The translations under genes were made by a program, and so were the position numbers. The notes beneath the pieces were generated by a model. It ran no database searches, had not been told where the DNA came from, and worked only from the letters and a program-made list of their open reading frames with translations. A stretch of 64,000 nt of DNA from Fonticula alba (lineage: Eukaryota > Opisthokonta > Rotosphaerida > Fonticulaceae). The stretch is from positions 2,997,467 to 3,061,466 of the forward strand of contig NW_009242974.1 of the NCBI RefSeq assembly GCF_000388065.1. Reading direction: 5' to 3'. Positions 36,320 through 49,600 of the stretch are shown one piece after another. Numbering within the stretch: the first letter of the stretch is position 1; every line of letters starts with the position of its first letter.

Positions 36320-36352
<33 letters not shown>
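36320..36352. repeat. (GA)n microsatellite
   Basis: About 16 GA units, roughly 440 bases upstream of the receptor kinase start codon. Confidence 0.95.
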
Positions 36353-36357
<5 letters not shown>

Positions 36358-37551
36358 TTGTGGGTGTGCGTCCTGGTGTGTTGAGCCGTCGAGCCGGGCC
36401 CGACGCCTGGACTGCGGTCGGGGGTGGTTTCGCCGTGCATCGATGGACTGGGGCGAGGGAGCCGGGGAGGGGCCCGGGGTCAAGTGCAGTCGATCCTGGA
36501 AACTCATTCCCAAAGGGCGTCCTCGAGCCACGGGGACCAGGGAACAACATAGTGATGCCTGGGGAGAGGGAGATTCTCCGAGCCGGTGCCTCAAGCAGCC
36601 CAGGATCGTCGGAAGCCGCCGCCGGGCGGACCGGATCCGTAGTAGGGCCGTTTGCACTGCCCCAGCGACGGAGGGCCACCCCGGGCGCAGGGCCGCCCTA
36701 TCCACAGACGAAAGGGGCGCTCGTCCAGGCCCGACTCATCGGACTGCAGCCGGGTGAGAGTGGACACCCGGGCCGGCGTGTCGAGACTGCTCCCGGGTCC
36801 CGGGCTGGCCCGCAACACGCTAGTACCAACGGATTATGGTTACGAGCTGGCCGACGCACTAGGCCGGGGAGTAACAATACGCGCTCGGACGAGGGCCGTG
36901 TTGTTATGATTTTCGTACGGGGCTGCCCGACTGCCTTGGATCGGGGGCACATACCACCAAGATGTGAAACGTGACCTGAGCGGCCCACAACGTGTGACAC
37001 CTCGCCCCTTGGGGACTTGGGGGTATGACCATTCATGTGATTGGGCAGTTGCCAATCCTCGCGTCTCCCGGTCCATGGAACAATGGTCTTGGCGATCCCC
37101 TGGCACGCCCCCTCCTCGGGGGATTTAATATTCCCTCCAACATGCAAATGGCTGCTCGGCAGCATGATGTCTGGTTTAGCATGCACAGGGTATATCATTC
37201 TGTTTCACATCCCTGCACCCGAAGGGAGGATTATGGGCAGGTATTTCGTGCCTGGCTCCGGCACACGGCATGCCCTTGTTCTTGGAGGCCGGTTCGCTCG
37301 AGGCGGCCGAGCCGCCTCGGGCAGGGCCGGGCAGGCATCACATCACACCCCCCTTTGGAGAAACACATATGTGTCGGGGCAGGGGTGCACCGAGAGTCTG
37401 ATTGACACGACGTCGGGCGGGCTGCTGGGGGCCCGTGTCTGGCGCGTCTGTGGGGATCGGGTGCCCGGACCAAAGGTCGAGCGCCATCTAGATGTATGGT
37501 TGTCCTGGCCATGGGGCGGCCGGCATGGGATGTAAGCAGCGGCAGCGGCAT

Positions 37552-37620
<69 letters not shown>
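37552..37620. repeat. (CAG)n trinucleotide array
   Basis: About 22 uninterrupted CAG units followed by CAA CAG and CAT-containing variants to about 37640. It is not inside any gene I can support. Confidence 0.95.
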
Positions 37621-37623
<3 letters not shown>

Positions 37624-40600
37624 CATTAGCATCAGCATCAGCAGTATGGATGATGACCCGGCTTGTGCGATGTAAATGCCTTGCTAGCGCGATCTTTCTC
37701 TAGGAACTTACTTTGGGTGCCGTTCCGACGAGTCAGCTCCATCGACCTGCCCCCCGGTGGGCTGACTGGACTTCGGGCCCTTCGTCTTGATGGCAGACGG
37801 CTACTTTGTCCGTGAGCCTTGAGGAGGAAAGGCCGAGCGCCAGGTGGTCGGATTTTGCGCGGTCGGCCGGCCCCAGCAAGAGGCAAATGCGGAGCCAGGT
37901 CATGCTTGTGGCCGATAGGCAAGTGCCTGGCCGTGGGTGGTCGAGTGATGCACGTCGCCGCGACAGGGCATTCGGATGGCGGCGCTGCATATTGATGCGC
38001 CACAAGGGGGCCGTGCCGGGGGCCCAAGGCAGCTGGCTCGGCCTCCTGTGGGCCTGTGCCCGGGGGCCGATGAACACCCGAGGAGAGCATGTCGGCATCG
38101 AAGCCGTCCCAGGAAGCGCCCGGACATGGCTCAATGAAAGGGGCCACGAGGAGGAGCCGAGCAAGGAGCCACGGGCGGCCAAGTGCAATCCGGCTCCTCG
38201 AAGCGGGGCCTTTTTTGGGTGGATGGTCCTTTTTGTGCCGGCTTTCCCGCTGGGCTCGATCGCCGCCGGAGATGTGCCGCTCGGAGGCGCGGTGGGGGGG
38301 GGGGCGCATTCTTTGGGAGGACCTGCCCGGTTTCCAGGGCCGGAGGATGTGGCACCGGGCGCGGCCCATGCCGCTGGTGCGCTTAGATTGATGATGAAGA
38401 AGGCGTGGGCCGGGACCATGGGCTGATCCCCCGTCAATGGGCTTGGCGGAGTGAGAGCCATTAGCCGAGGCAACACCGGCTCGTGAGGTCCTTGGCGGCA
38501 GGCATGTCCGCATACAGGCCGGTGGACTCGCCATCGAGGAGTCCCACCACAAGGAGGGCGTGGGGGAGGAGGCGCATAGAAGGGGCCGCCGTGGCGAATC
38601 TGGAGAATGCCTCGGCGAGGGCGGCCGAGCGTGTGGCTGGGGCTGCGGGTGGAATGCGCGCCACTCGGGAATGCCCGAGGGAAGATGTGCGTATGGATGG
38701 CAGGCCGTGCGTAGGGGTCCTGGTGCCAGGTATGATGCCAGGCAGCGGCCCGCAGATCAGGCAAAGAGGTGACCCCCTGCTTGAGGAGAAAAGGAGGCGA
38801 GCGGAGGCTAGCATGTGGGGCGCCCGGCGGGAAGCCGGGCCCAAAGGCAAAAGGCGTTCAACACCGGGGCCTTGAGGGCGGAACGCCGTTACCCCGGCTG
38901 CTCTTCGGGGGGAAAGGCTTTCGCGGCTCGAGTGAGGGGGCACAGGAGGGAAATTAGCCGGGGCCCCGCCGGCGCGGTCCTCCCCCGGGCCTAGGCCCTG
39001 GAGTCGATGTCGCCGGATGTCACCAAGCCTGCCATTCGGAGACGGAGGACCACCGGGCAGAGCCGGCCCCACGATCAGCCCCCCCGCCCAATGAGGCTCC
39101 TGCCCTTGTGTGCAGGCTCCGCCCCAGCGGCAGACGGTGGATGTCTGCCGCGCGGCCCGGAGGAGGTTCCCCTCGCTCATTCCCCCGGCTCGGGGTGGCT
39201 TTTGAGCGCGGAGAGGGAGTACTTGCCGGCGCCGTGCGCCCCGGCCGGGCACTTGGGAGCTGGACTGGACATTGTCCAGTCAGGAGGCAGATGGACCAGT
39301 GGTGGATGCATGGAAGTCGGGCTTCCGGCCGCGAGCCCTGGACGGTGGCAGGGCTCGATCCGAGCATGCGGCAACCTGAGCCGGAACACCCGCAAGGCCA
39401 CCGCCGAGAGGTGGCCCCCTCCCAGCTGGAGCCCGGACGAGGGGAGCTGCGGGGCCTCGCGTCGCCGGACCGCCGCGCCTGCGCATCCTTTCCCAGGGCC
39501 GCGGGACTTCGGCAGGCCGGGAGCGAGAGAAGTTCGATTTTGGATTGTGAGTTAATATTTAAGTTTTGCAAGGGGCCTGGCGGCGTGCAACCACCAGGCC
39601 GTTTATTCCGGCGGGCTCCCCCCCCCCCCCTCCCCGGTGCTGTCCAGGACGCTGTGAGTGCGCCCTTGCGCGGTTGTCCGGTCTCTGCGCGTCGACATCG
39701 CTCTTCTGACACCAGTCGCGCGGGGGCGGGGGAGACGAGAGCGGTTGCCACATTATGCTGGTGTTATTCGCGGGTCCTGTCGGGCGAGGGATAACCTCAT
39801 TCTTCGGAGAGGCTAAGGCATGGGCCCCGCGCCGACGGTGGGGTGCCCCTTGCTGGGGACCATTCCCGGGAGCGGGAGGAGATAAGTGCCCTACGGGGAG
39901 GCTCCTGTGCGGTGGGGGCTTGGCTGCGGGGGGGGGGGGGCCGGGGGGCTGAGGCTACTTTGATGCTGGGGGCGCACGGGGCGGGGCGTGTCACCGAGAT
40001 GCTCGAGCGCGGAGGCCGGCGAAGGAGATCATCCACCCGCCGGAGGGACTTGGATTGGCCGCGAGTGGCACGCAGGGATGGGACATACAGGAGTGGGGGG
40101 CGGCGGTCGCGACGGTGGATGACTGGTGAAGGTGGCCGCCGCCCCACCCCGGCCCGGCCTCCGGCCTCCCCCCCCCCCTTGCAGCCGGGGTCCCGGTGAC
40201 GTCCTTCATCTCGCCCCACGCACCAGGCCGAGGGCATGGGTCCTGGCTGCTCCTTAAAAGGAGGCCCACTGGGGCGCGTGGAAAGGATGCCACTCGTGCA
40301 TAGTTGACCGAGCTGATGCTTTTCATCTGGCCCTGTCAAGGAAGGCCCCTTCTCTTTTTTGGTCCCCCCCCCCCCCGCCCGCCGAAGACCTCTCTTCTTG
40401 TGCACTCCGCCCGCCGCTCCGTGGATAGCTGGCTTTGAGGTCCGTTTGTCTGCTTGTGCTGCGCCACCATTGTGCTCTTCCCTCCCGAGGTATGTGGATG
40501 TATCTCCCTGCTTGGCGCTCGTCTTTCCGCTTGGGGCCCGTGTGTCGGCAGACCAACTAACACCCTCGCCCCCCCGCCCCCTCGGGCATCTGGCGCTCTT

Positions 40601-40668
40601 TGGTCGCGGGGTGGATCCCCCCTGGGCCATGGTTCGACAGCTCGAGGACGTTTCCCCCCCCCCTCCCC

Positions 40669-43600
40669 ATGTCCCATTCGGAGATCGACCCGCTTCCCGA
40701 AGAGGGCTGCCACGAGGGCTTCCTCGCCACGGTGCCCCCAAATGACGGCAGCTGCAATGTGGCATGTGCCGGCTCGGCACCCATGCCCGAGGAGCAGCCC
40801 GACGCCCTGGTGGAAAAGATGGCCGCGCTGCAAGTGAAGCATGATGTCGATGGCTCCCAAGGCCCGTCGCCGGGGGAAAGCCACATGCCGGAGCCGGGGC
40901 CCTTGGTGCCGAGTTGTTCCAAGTGCAACAGCACCGCGATCTCATGCCTGGCGCAATGTGGCGACTGCCGGGACTGGTTCTGCAACATCCAAGACTCCCG
41001 ACAGACCCATCTGTACGGGCACTTCGTGGACCATGGCGTGCGTTTGATGGGACTTGCTCGGGTTTTTTTCTGGATTTTATTGCCCCACATGCCCCAGCCC
41101 GGGCAGGCTGGGAAAGGGCCGCGCGTGTGTGGGGCGCGGCCGCAGTCGCTTTGTTTTCCCCCCCCCCCCCCCCCCCCCCCGCTCCGAGCGACTGATCTTT
41201 CCTCATGCTCGGCCCGTGGCGACCCGGCTGCCCGGATGGCTGACGGCAGCACAAGAGCCTGATTTTCCCCAAGAGCCATCATTCCGACGGCGGGATTGCC
41301 AAGTGCAGTATCTGCGGGAGGAGCGACATTTTCGATCTCCGCTTCGACGAGAGAATCTCCAAGTACCACTTCTTTTGTTTTTCCAACTGCCTGGCGCTCT
41401 GGGATTGCATCATCCACGAGTTACGATGGGTGCCTTTGGTTGGGAATCGGTGCATTTCACCGGTGGTGCTGTCGACGTGCCCGTCCGAGGTACGCCCCCT
41501 GGTCACCCTTCCACCGGAAGGCCGGACGGCGGAGGATCTCCCAGCTGACTTGCCCCACCCGCTCGGCCGCCTGCCTGCCCGTCCACATGAAAAGGCGCCG
41601 GAGTTGCGCGACCCGGTGAAGGACCGGCGGCATACGGGCTCCCGGATGGAGTCCACGCAAAGGGCGACACTCATGGACTCGACCTCGGCCCGGATGGCGC
41701 AGGGCCGCGTGCCGGACATGTGCGTTTTTGTTTGCCGGCACAGGCGGCCGCCATTTGTGCCGGCCGACGGTGCTCGGCTCGCGCTTTCATGCCCCTCCCT
41801 TGCTCCTTGTGTCTGGAGGTCCCCTGGGGTCTGCTTTTTTTTTTCTTCGCCCCGCATAAGTGTCCCCCTTCCGGGATCATTTCGAGGCATGCCTGCGGCC
41901 GCTGGGGCTCCAGCCTCCCCCCCGGGCTTCGGCTCCTAATTGACGCCTTCCTTGCCATGTCGAAGCTTCCTCTCGCCGGGTCACTATCGGAGTGTCTTCG
42001 AGCCGCTCATCAAGATGGAAATGGAGAGCGCCAGCCAACTGTCCAACGCGCATGTCGAGCAAAATGTGGCAGGCTGTCTGGTGAATGATCGTCCCGGCCA
42101 CATTGACCTGCCTCATGACAGTAGTATGTCCTCCTGGTGGTGTTGCTTGCCTGTAGCATGTGGGGCGTCCGGGGGGGGGGGGTCCGTACGAGCAAACTAT
42201 GACGTCTCTAACCACCCTCGAGGGGCCATCGCGCTTGCCGGGCAGTGCTGCGGGTGAAAGTGGGCAACTTCCTGGAGATTTCCCACCCGCCTAGTGGCAG
42301 AGAGGTCTACTACTTCCAGGTGATCAAAATCGTCGACGGTGCGTACACCGGCATGGCGGCCTGCTCAGCTTGCCTGGCAGCGGGGGCTCATGCTTTTCCC
42401 GAGCCGGCCGCCCGAAGATCGAGGGAGAGGGAGTGAGGGAGCGAGGGAACAAGGGGGCGGGGGAGCGAGGGAGTGAGGGAGCGAGGGAGCGGCAGCGAGA
42501 GAGAGGCAGCGAGAGAGAGAGAGAGATAGAGATGGCCCTTTCGGCCGTCCGCCTCTCCTCCAACTGGCGGTGGGCATGGAGCTGGTCACTGTTCGGGCTT
42601 TTGTTTGATGGTCTGACCCTCTCTCCTTGGACGGGCTGAACCGGGTGGCAGATTACCCTGATGGCCAAACGGTTGTCATTGTACTGAAACATGGTTCCCT
42701 CCCCGGGGGCAGTCACAGTTGGTGGGAAGGTGACTTCGAGGTGAAGCTCAGTGACAATCCCATCCACTATCTGCGTATCGTCAGGGCACTGCAGCATTCC
42801 GCCAGGCTATACAAGCCGAGCTTCGGCCTCTTGGAGTACATCTTGGGCTACCCTGACGACGTGATCGAGCCGTGGCATGACTTCCAACCGCTCGAGATGC
42901 CGGACACTTTCCAAGCCCCGGGCATCAGCCCGCCCAATGCCTCGCAGCTGGCCGTCATGCAGAAGGTGGTCCAGCGGCCATTCAGCCTGATTCAAGGCCC
43001 CCCGGGCACCGGGAAGACCGCTACCATTGCCAATTTGGCTTACTTCTTCCACTCGCAAGGGCGGAGCGTTCACCTTTCGGCCCCTTCCAATGTGGCGGTG
43101 TCCAACATGTGCGGCCGGGTTCATGCTTCGGGTCTGGATGTGCTGTGGATGGAGAGCGACTCGCGAGAGTATGTCGCATCGCCCCACAAGCATCTGACCA
43201 TAAAGGAGAAGGTGCGCCTGGGGCCAGAACGGGCGTGGGGGCGTGGGGGGCGGGGGGGGGGGAGTGCCCGGTCGCCGGCGAGATGGTGGCCATTGGGCTG
43301 GTTGCCTTGCCTTGCTTCTTGCCGCCCGTGTACAGGGGGATTGCCCCTCCCGTGCAGCCGGTCCCCGAGATGGCCACTCACCAGCAGAGCATGCCGCTTT
43401 GCCGCTCAATCCCCCTTGGTCGCAGATGAAGAACCTGGATTTGACTCCTCGGATCTCCCTCGAGTCCGCGCGGAGCGGCTTGTATTCACTTGAGCACAAA
43501 CGTAAAAGGCCTTCGGATCTTCGCCGGGCTCGCCGGGAGGAGATCCTGAAAGTGCGTTGTTTCGGGACCCACCTTTTTTCCCTCGAAAAAGAAGGCTGCA

Positions 43601-43946
43601 GGGGGAGGCCATACGGCCGGCGTAGGCATCTCCGACCAGGCTCACCCTTGGCCCGAGCCCGGGTCGACGGTGTTTCGGCCAGCATGGGGTTTATTTTTTT
43701 TTGGGTGGCAATCTACGCCCCTGTCTCTGGGTCTCTCCTTGGCTGGCTGCCGCTCTCGCCCTCTTTCTCCCGCTGACGTTATGCGTGCATCTCGATCTGC
43801 CGGTGTTCGTGGCGGCCCTCCCCGGTCTGCGGGTGGCGGTGTCTTCGGGCCCTTCGGCATCAACACCGGGCGCCCGGTCATGGGGATGTGTGGGGGCTCT
43901 TCTGCCTGCGGGCATCTCCGCCCATGGTCCTCGCGACTGTGCCATC

Positions 43947-43980
<34 letters not shown>

Positions 43981-45300
43981 CTTGACTGCGGTCCGCCCTC
44001 GACCGGGGCCCCTGCCCGATGGGCCTGGCCGCGGGGGCGAAATGGACATCGGGTGGACTCCCCCGGTGGGTCCGGCTGGGCCGGTCGGCGTGCGATCGGC
44101 CGGGGGCGGGGGCTCTGACAGGAGGCCAGCATCGTCGGGGCCACGCTGTCCTCGTCGGCCGCCATGGAGCGGGAATTCGACGTGCTGATCATCGATGAAG
44201 CCACCCAGTGCACGGATCCGGAGGTGCTGGTGGCGATGATGCATGGGCACAAGACGATCATCATGGTTGGCGACCAGATGCAGCTGGGCCCGGTGGTGTT
44301 GAATGCCCGGTGCATGGCGGCCGGGCTGAATCGCTCGATGTTTCAGCGGTTGGTGGCACTCCGAGGGGATCCCCTCCGGCTGGACATTCAATACCGGATG
44401 CATCCCTCGATGGCGGCCTTCCCGGCGAAGGTCTTTTACCAGGGGACGCTGGAGAATGGCGTGACGGCCGAGCAGCGCACCCCGGCGGAGGTGGAATTCC
44501 CCTGGCCCGACCCCAAGACGCCGATGATGTTTTGGAAGAACCATGGCAGGGAGAAGCCGGACCACCGGGATACCTCCTACTACAATCCCTCCGAGGCGAG
44601 CCGGGTGCTGCAGGTGCTGAACCGGCTGCTGGATCGGGGAGTGTCGCCGGACGAGATTGGCATCATTTCGCCGTACAACGGCCAGTGCCGGCACATTCGC
44701 TCGCTCATGATGCAGCCGGCCAACTATGCCAAGAGACAGCTTTACAAACGAGTCGAGGTGGCCAGCGTCGACGCCTTCCAGGGGTCCGAGCGGAATTACA
44801 CCATTCTGTCGTCCGTTCGCACCGATCACCCGGGCTTCCTGGCGGACAAGCGCCGGCTGAATGTGGCCATCACGCGCGCGCGCTTTGGAATGGTCATCAT
44901 CGGCAATGTTGAGCTCCTGCGACAGGTGCGTTTTCGCCCGGGCACGGGGAGAGGGGGCCAACAAGCGCGGGTGGGGTTTTCGCGGTCCGAGTGACACCGG
45001 CCGCACGGGGGGGGGGAGGGGGGGAGGGGGGATTGCTTTCCCCGGCACATCCCGGCAAGGAGTTAACCCGTGACACGCGCGCCGCAGATCCCCGTGTGGC
45101 GCAGGCTTATCGAGCACTATCAAGAGCAGGGACTCCTGGTGGAGGGCAAGCTCGACGAATTGCGGGTCGTTCAGAGGGAGGAGGCCGGCCCGGCGTCGGG
45201 GCCCGACACACTGGATGACGCCGGCGCACCCTCGTCCCTGGGCACCACGGGGACCGGCGCCCCCGAAGGGGCCGCCGTCTCGCCGACCGACCGCGACTAG
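40669..45300 (+). CDS. UPF1: UPF1 RNA helicase (nonsense-mediated mRNA decay)
   Basis: Eight exons: 40669-41037, 41250-41719, 41966-42123, 42246-42338, 42652-43211, 43426-43551, 44122-44925, 45088-45300; all phases agree and give 930 residues. UPF1 is the ATP-dependent SF1 helicase that marks and remodels mRNPs with premature stops. The N-terminal Cys/His-rich domain (UPF2 contact) starts near residue 83 (CSKCN, CGDCRDWFCN, CSICGRSDIF, FFCFSNC). The 1B region (RSVFEPLIKM, VIKIVDDYPDG) follows, then Walker A GPPGTGKT (about 479), DEAT (about 617), GDQMQLGPVV, QYRMHP (about 682), VASVDAFQGSE and RRLNVAITRAR (about 836). The protein ends shortly after the helicase core (WRRLIEHYQEQGLLVEGKL), so the long C-terminal SQ tail of animal UPF1 is absent. 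About 76 residues after the CH domain (41490-41719) match nothing I know and might hide another intron. Start at 40669 is the first Met in frame after a C-rich leader. Confidence 0.95.
43948..43979. repeat. (CGA)n microsatellite in UPF1 intron 6
   Basis: About ten CGA units in the longest UPF1 intron (43552-44121, 570 bases). Confidence 0.95.
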
Positions 45301-47738
45301 CCGGGACGGAGCATGCTGGCGCTTGGTCGATGGCGGCGGCCAGGCACGGCTCGGGGCCTGGGTCTCTTCCACGCTCGGGCAATCGGGCGCGGGAGTGGCT
45401 GAATGTGCCCTGGCAAAGTGCGGGCCGGGCCCGGGCCTGGCTTTGCACCGGTGCTCGCCGGGGGGGGGCCCCTGCCCTGCGGCTCCCCCGGGGCCGGGCG
45501 GCGGGGGGCGGCCGCACCCGGTCGGGGGGCTGGCCGTCTCGGAGCCCTCCACCGCATACAAATGCACACTTTTGGCATCTTTCATTTTTCTTCGCGCAGA
45601 CCGGCCAAACAAGGTGCCGGCCCTTGGCGAGAGTGTTCCCGGAGGAGGGGTGGAGGAAGCCGCCCTTGAAAGGGTCCTCGGTCGCGGCAGTCCACATGGT
45701 GGGACACTTGTCGGGGTGTTCATCGGGGTGGGGTTTTTTTTTTTTCGTGGCTCCCCTGGCCATTGTCTGGCGGCTGGGGCGGGTGGCCATCGATGCACAT
45801 TGCCCGCGATGGCTTGCCATGAGTCATGCTCGCGGCCGAGGGCCTTCCCGGTCCCGATGCGGCCTTTCTTTGGGTGGCGAGAGCTCTCGTTTGGGGGCTT
45901 GCCCCGTCGCCGACCGATGGAGGCGCGAAGCCACTGGGCGACCGGGACGGGTGCCCCTTAGTGGTCGACCGTCCCGGTCGCCGCTTCACCTTGCAGACGG
46001 TGCAGACACTGACCTGCCTCGCTTGTGGGAGGAGATACCACCGGGGACATGGGGCACCGGAAGTGCAACATGGCCGAGGACCTTCTCGAGTGGCGATGCA
46101 GGGCCCACGGTCGGTGAGCCTGAGGCGGGGGGTGGGGCGCGGGCGGCTCCATCGCAATGCGAACGACCATCGGGGAAGGCGCAGCTGCATGGTGCCGAGG
46201 GAGCGGGCAAGGCCGTGGGGCCGGGGGGACTGGCTTCCGGCGCCATGTCCCCCTTGCCCGCAAGCTCGGATGCCAGGGCACAACGGTTGGATGGCCGAAT
46301 CAGCCTTCGCCTGGCTGGTAGGGGCGGGGGCGGACACACCAGGGGCCTGGGCAGCGATGCTCCAGCGGCTGTCCGAGGCGATGCCAGCCACCGAGTGTGT
46401 CGATGTATGTGTTTGTAGCCGTGCGCGCGGGCCGGCTGGAAGGAAGTCCCGATGGTCGGGCCTGCAGTATGGGGCCTCGGGCGACCGGGGCTCCGAAGGG
46501 GGGTCCCGGCTGTTTGAGTTTCCGCCAGTGCCGGGGCGAGGCGCGCGTCGGACCGAGGCGGCAGATGCCAGTCGCAAGGAGGAGGCACGGAATGCGCGAC
46601 CGGGGCTTTGGGCGGGAAATAGGGCGCCGTCCGGTGTTCTGGCATACACACCGGGGCCGGTGCGCCGGGGCCATGGAGGACGAGCGTCCTTTTTCCAGGG
46701 CCAGGTCCTGTCAGTGGGAGGAACGCGATCGCCGTGTGATGCCAGATGTGGAAGACAATCTGGCGGCATAAGGAGAAGCTTCCGCGAGGTGGTGCCCTGC
46801 CGGCATGATGATCGAGCAGGGCGAAGCAAGGCGATGTGGCTGGGACCGCGCAGACACCCCCTCCCGGCGCGGGGCAGGGGCTCGCCAGAGCGCCAGATGT
46901 CGTGAGGCGCGAGCCCCCGGTCAGACGGCCGGATCACCACTGGCTGCACATCTGGCGTCTGCTCCAATCCGGGCACCTGCTGCTGGCGGGGGCGAGGCTC
47001 GCCGTAAGTGCCGATGCCAGTGGCCATCGGCCACACTGGGCGACCTGGGACAGCAGCGCAGACGGCAACCGGTCGGCCGGGGCCGGCGCATGGCGGCCAG
47101 TCGCTGCCCCGTCCCTCGCCCCGTGGCGGATGCCCCTTGCGGCTGGGGCAGCACCAACTGCTTCTCGAGCTGAGGCTGTGCTCGATCGGTGGGTCGCCCA
47201 TGTGCGTTGCAAGATCTTCTCATCCCGGCAAAGGGTTGATTCGGCATCAAACGACGGCCTGGCGGCCTTCGCGAGGGGGTCGCCATGACCGACGTAGGCC
47301 CCTTGGCCGGCAGGGCGAGGGCCATTTAGCTGGGTCGCAATGGCTGGTTTGCCTGCCGCGCGGCACTGGGGCTGCTTTGGCAAGTGCAGTGACCTGGTTG
47401 CCCCGGCCTGGCTCGCCGCAGCTGGGGCGGGGAGGGGGGGCACTGGGATAGAGGGCTCGCCTCGTCCGGCGTGATGAGGGATGGATTTGGATGCGGCGGA
47501 GGGCTGTGGTAGCCTCGGGGGCATGGGGGTCGTGCCGGGAGGCCGGCCACACCGGGCCGTGAGCGGCTGCACCCGAGCGGGCCTCGGTCCCGGGGACATG
47601 GGATGCTACGGCCGTCGGGCACCGGGACCGGTCGTAAAAGCGCCCATAGGCATATGCCAGGCCCATCGGGCGCCAGTGCACTTGGCAGACCCCCGCCCGC
47701 TAGGACGCATGATCAGCGACAGGCTCCCCTGGGCCGAG
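45301..47738. other. Intergenic, no supported gene
   Basis: 3' flank of UPF1, then sequence without a supported gene. Stop-free frames of 360-490 codons on both strands lack domains. A minus-strand fragment near 45.9-46.0 kb (CTVCKVKRRPGRS) faintly recalls the zinc finger to core junction of retroelement integrases, but this is too weak to call. Confidence 0.5.
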
Positions 47739-48512
47739 TCACTGCCTCGAGGCAGAAGGAGCGAGGGTCCGCAAGAGGCCACAAGGGGAGAGGGGAAAGT
47801 GCGTACGCGCGGGAATGACAGGAGTGAGTGTGGCGCACCGCCACGACGGAGGGCCACCGGTATTCGACGGGTGGGCCGAGCGGAACATGGTATCCTCCTT
47901 GGGCCTTGCCCCACCAGACGCAGGGTCCTCATCAATGGCAGGCCTTGAAGCGTGTCTCCTCGCGTGGTGGAGGCCACCTTCCATGGTCAGGTGCCAGGAG
48001 CCACCGTATGAACCGCATGGTGACTCAAGTATGCCGAGTGATCGACGCAAGGGACAGAAGGCGCAGGCAGGGGGGCAGTGGTGGCGAAAAGAGCAATGAG
48101 TCCCATGGCCGCCGAATTCGAGGTGGCCACAACAAGGGGTCGCCATGCATGTGGAGAAGGTGCCGATGGGCGCCGGGCATTTGGAGGGATGGTGGGGGCG
48201 TTTGACGAAGCAGAAATCACCGGCCAGCGGCTCGAAGGGTCTCGGTGGGATGTTGGCCGGACAGGGAGGCACAAATGAAGAGCTCTTGGGCTTGAAGCGG
48301 TTGCATAGGAGGCTGCACCCGGGGACTGCGCGTGCTGCATGATGGAGTCCCTGGCCGGAGAAACCACGCATGAGGATGCCGTTGAGGAAGGCTGAGCTTG
48401 TGTGTTTAATCCCTGATAGTTCGTGCTGGAGAGGGGCGAGGGCATGGACGCGGGCCTGGGGAATCCAGATTCGACCGTCGCGCATGAGGAGCCCCCCTTC
48501 GGCGCAGATCAA
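47739..48512 (-). pseudogene. Integrase remnant (zinc finger and start of core)
   Basis: Begins with the usual integrase N-terminal pattern: GGLLMRDGRIWIP, a His-containing helix (LQHELSGIKHTSS), and CSLLCNRFKPKSS, which fits an HHCC zinc finger. It then reads FEPLAGDFCFVKRP, the position of the first catalytic Asp of the DDE core. Later parts of the core are not readable in one frame. Confidence 0.6.
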
Positions 48513-49015
48513 TGTGTCGAGGGAAGCCAGGACCTCCGCGTTCTGCCGGTGCAGCCCGCGAGGTCTGTGTCTGAGGGGATGCCGAAGCCGAGAGCGGATG
48601 CCCGGGTAACGCTCCGCACAGAGTCGGCCTCGAAGCAGGCATTACGGAAAGGAGCCTCGTCTTTGGCCGGAAGCGAGGAGGGAGGCGGGCTCGGAACATC
48701 TGGCGAAGGGGGCTGCTCCTGGTTGCCGCGAGCGCTTTCGGTGAGGGAGAAGATCCGAGGGAGGCGAATGCTGCCTTCGGAAGGGGTGTCGAAATCAGCA
48801 ATCGAGGGGTCGAAGCTGACTTGCGAGTCATGGGGATAATCGGCAGATTGGATGGTGAAGAGGCTGCCCTCCATGAGCGGCCTGGCTGGAGACTCGGAAT
48901 CGCCGATGAATGGAATGCATGGGAAAATGGTCGGGCCACCGGTGTTCCGCGCGGCGGGAGGGGATCCAGCCACTTGGCTCCACGCGCGAGGGAGGAGAGA
49001 GGGCGGATGGGGAGA

Positions 49016-49600
49016 TCATGAGTCAGGTGGGGAGGCGAGACAGGTAATCGGCTGCAGTGCCGGTGCTGCCCTTGATGCATGGGAGTGAGCTTCGAACACT
49101 GCTTTCCATCGGATGGATGTGGCCGGGAGCTGGTCATGGGGGCGTCCTTGAATGGAGGCTTCGCTGGCCGTGTAGAAGGTGATCGGGAGGCCGTTCCAGA
49201 GGGGGGGGGGGCATTGCTTTAGGGGCTCGACGGCCGCCAAGGCCTCTCTCTCTGTCTCGTGAGTGGTGTCGTTGATTTGGGCTCTGTTCGGGGCTTTGGG
49301 GAAGAAAGAAGGGAGGATGGCATGTCGCCGGGGTGCGAGGGGCACTGGCCGATGACAAACGTTCGGGCCTCTTTGAATGCTGGATGCCGGCTGCATTAGT
49401 ACCGCCCCGATGCCGAACTCCGAGGGGTCGATGCATACGGAGAAGGGTTTGCCGTGGGTGGGAGCTGGTCGAGGGCGGGCCTCGGCGATGACGAGTGCGC
49501 TGAGGTGCTGCGGGAATTCGTCGGACTGTGTGATCATGGCCCCCGATCTCTTGTCCGAGGTGATGTCCACGACAGGCAGGGTGAGCATGGCGAAGATGGG
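49016..49600 (-). pseudogene. RNase H remnant of the retrotransposon
   Basis: The segment KPFSVCIDPSEFGIGAVLMQ matches the first RNase H strand and catalytic Asp of gypsy-type polymerases, followed by THETEREALAAVEPLKQ (catalytic Glu region) and a degraded third motif (ITFYTASEAS where TDH is usual). Confidence 0.75.

Larger units (their letters stand above)
35882..40668. other. Intergenic between divergent genes, no supported gene
   Basis: Holds the upstream region of the minus-strand receptor kinase (pyrimidine-rich on its coding strand, with a (GA)n array at 36320-36352) and of plus-strand UPF1. A less GC-rich island at about 36830-37240 has no coding signal. A long CAG array lies at 37552-37620. 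Stop-free frames at 37.6-39.3 kb were read on both strands and show no domains. Confidence 0.5.

Noticed and set aside
37231-37638. Poly-Leu reading of the CAG array on the minus strand
   Set aside because: Only the repeat is open; flanks do not look coding.
45720-47201. 493-codon stop-free frame on the minus strand and a 359-codon one on the plus strand
   Set aside because: Both overlap, neither has domains. A CxxC fragment (CTVCKVK) is too short to assign to an integrase.
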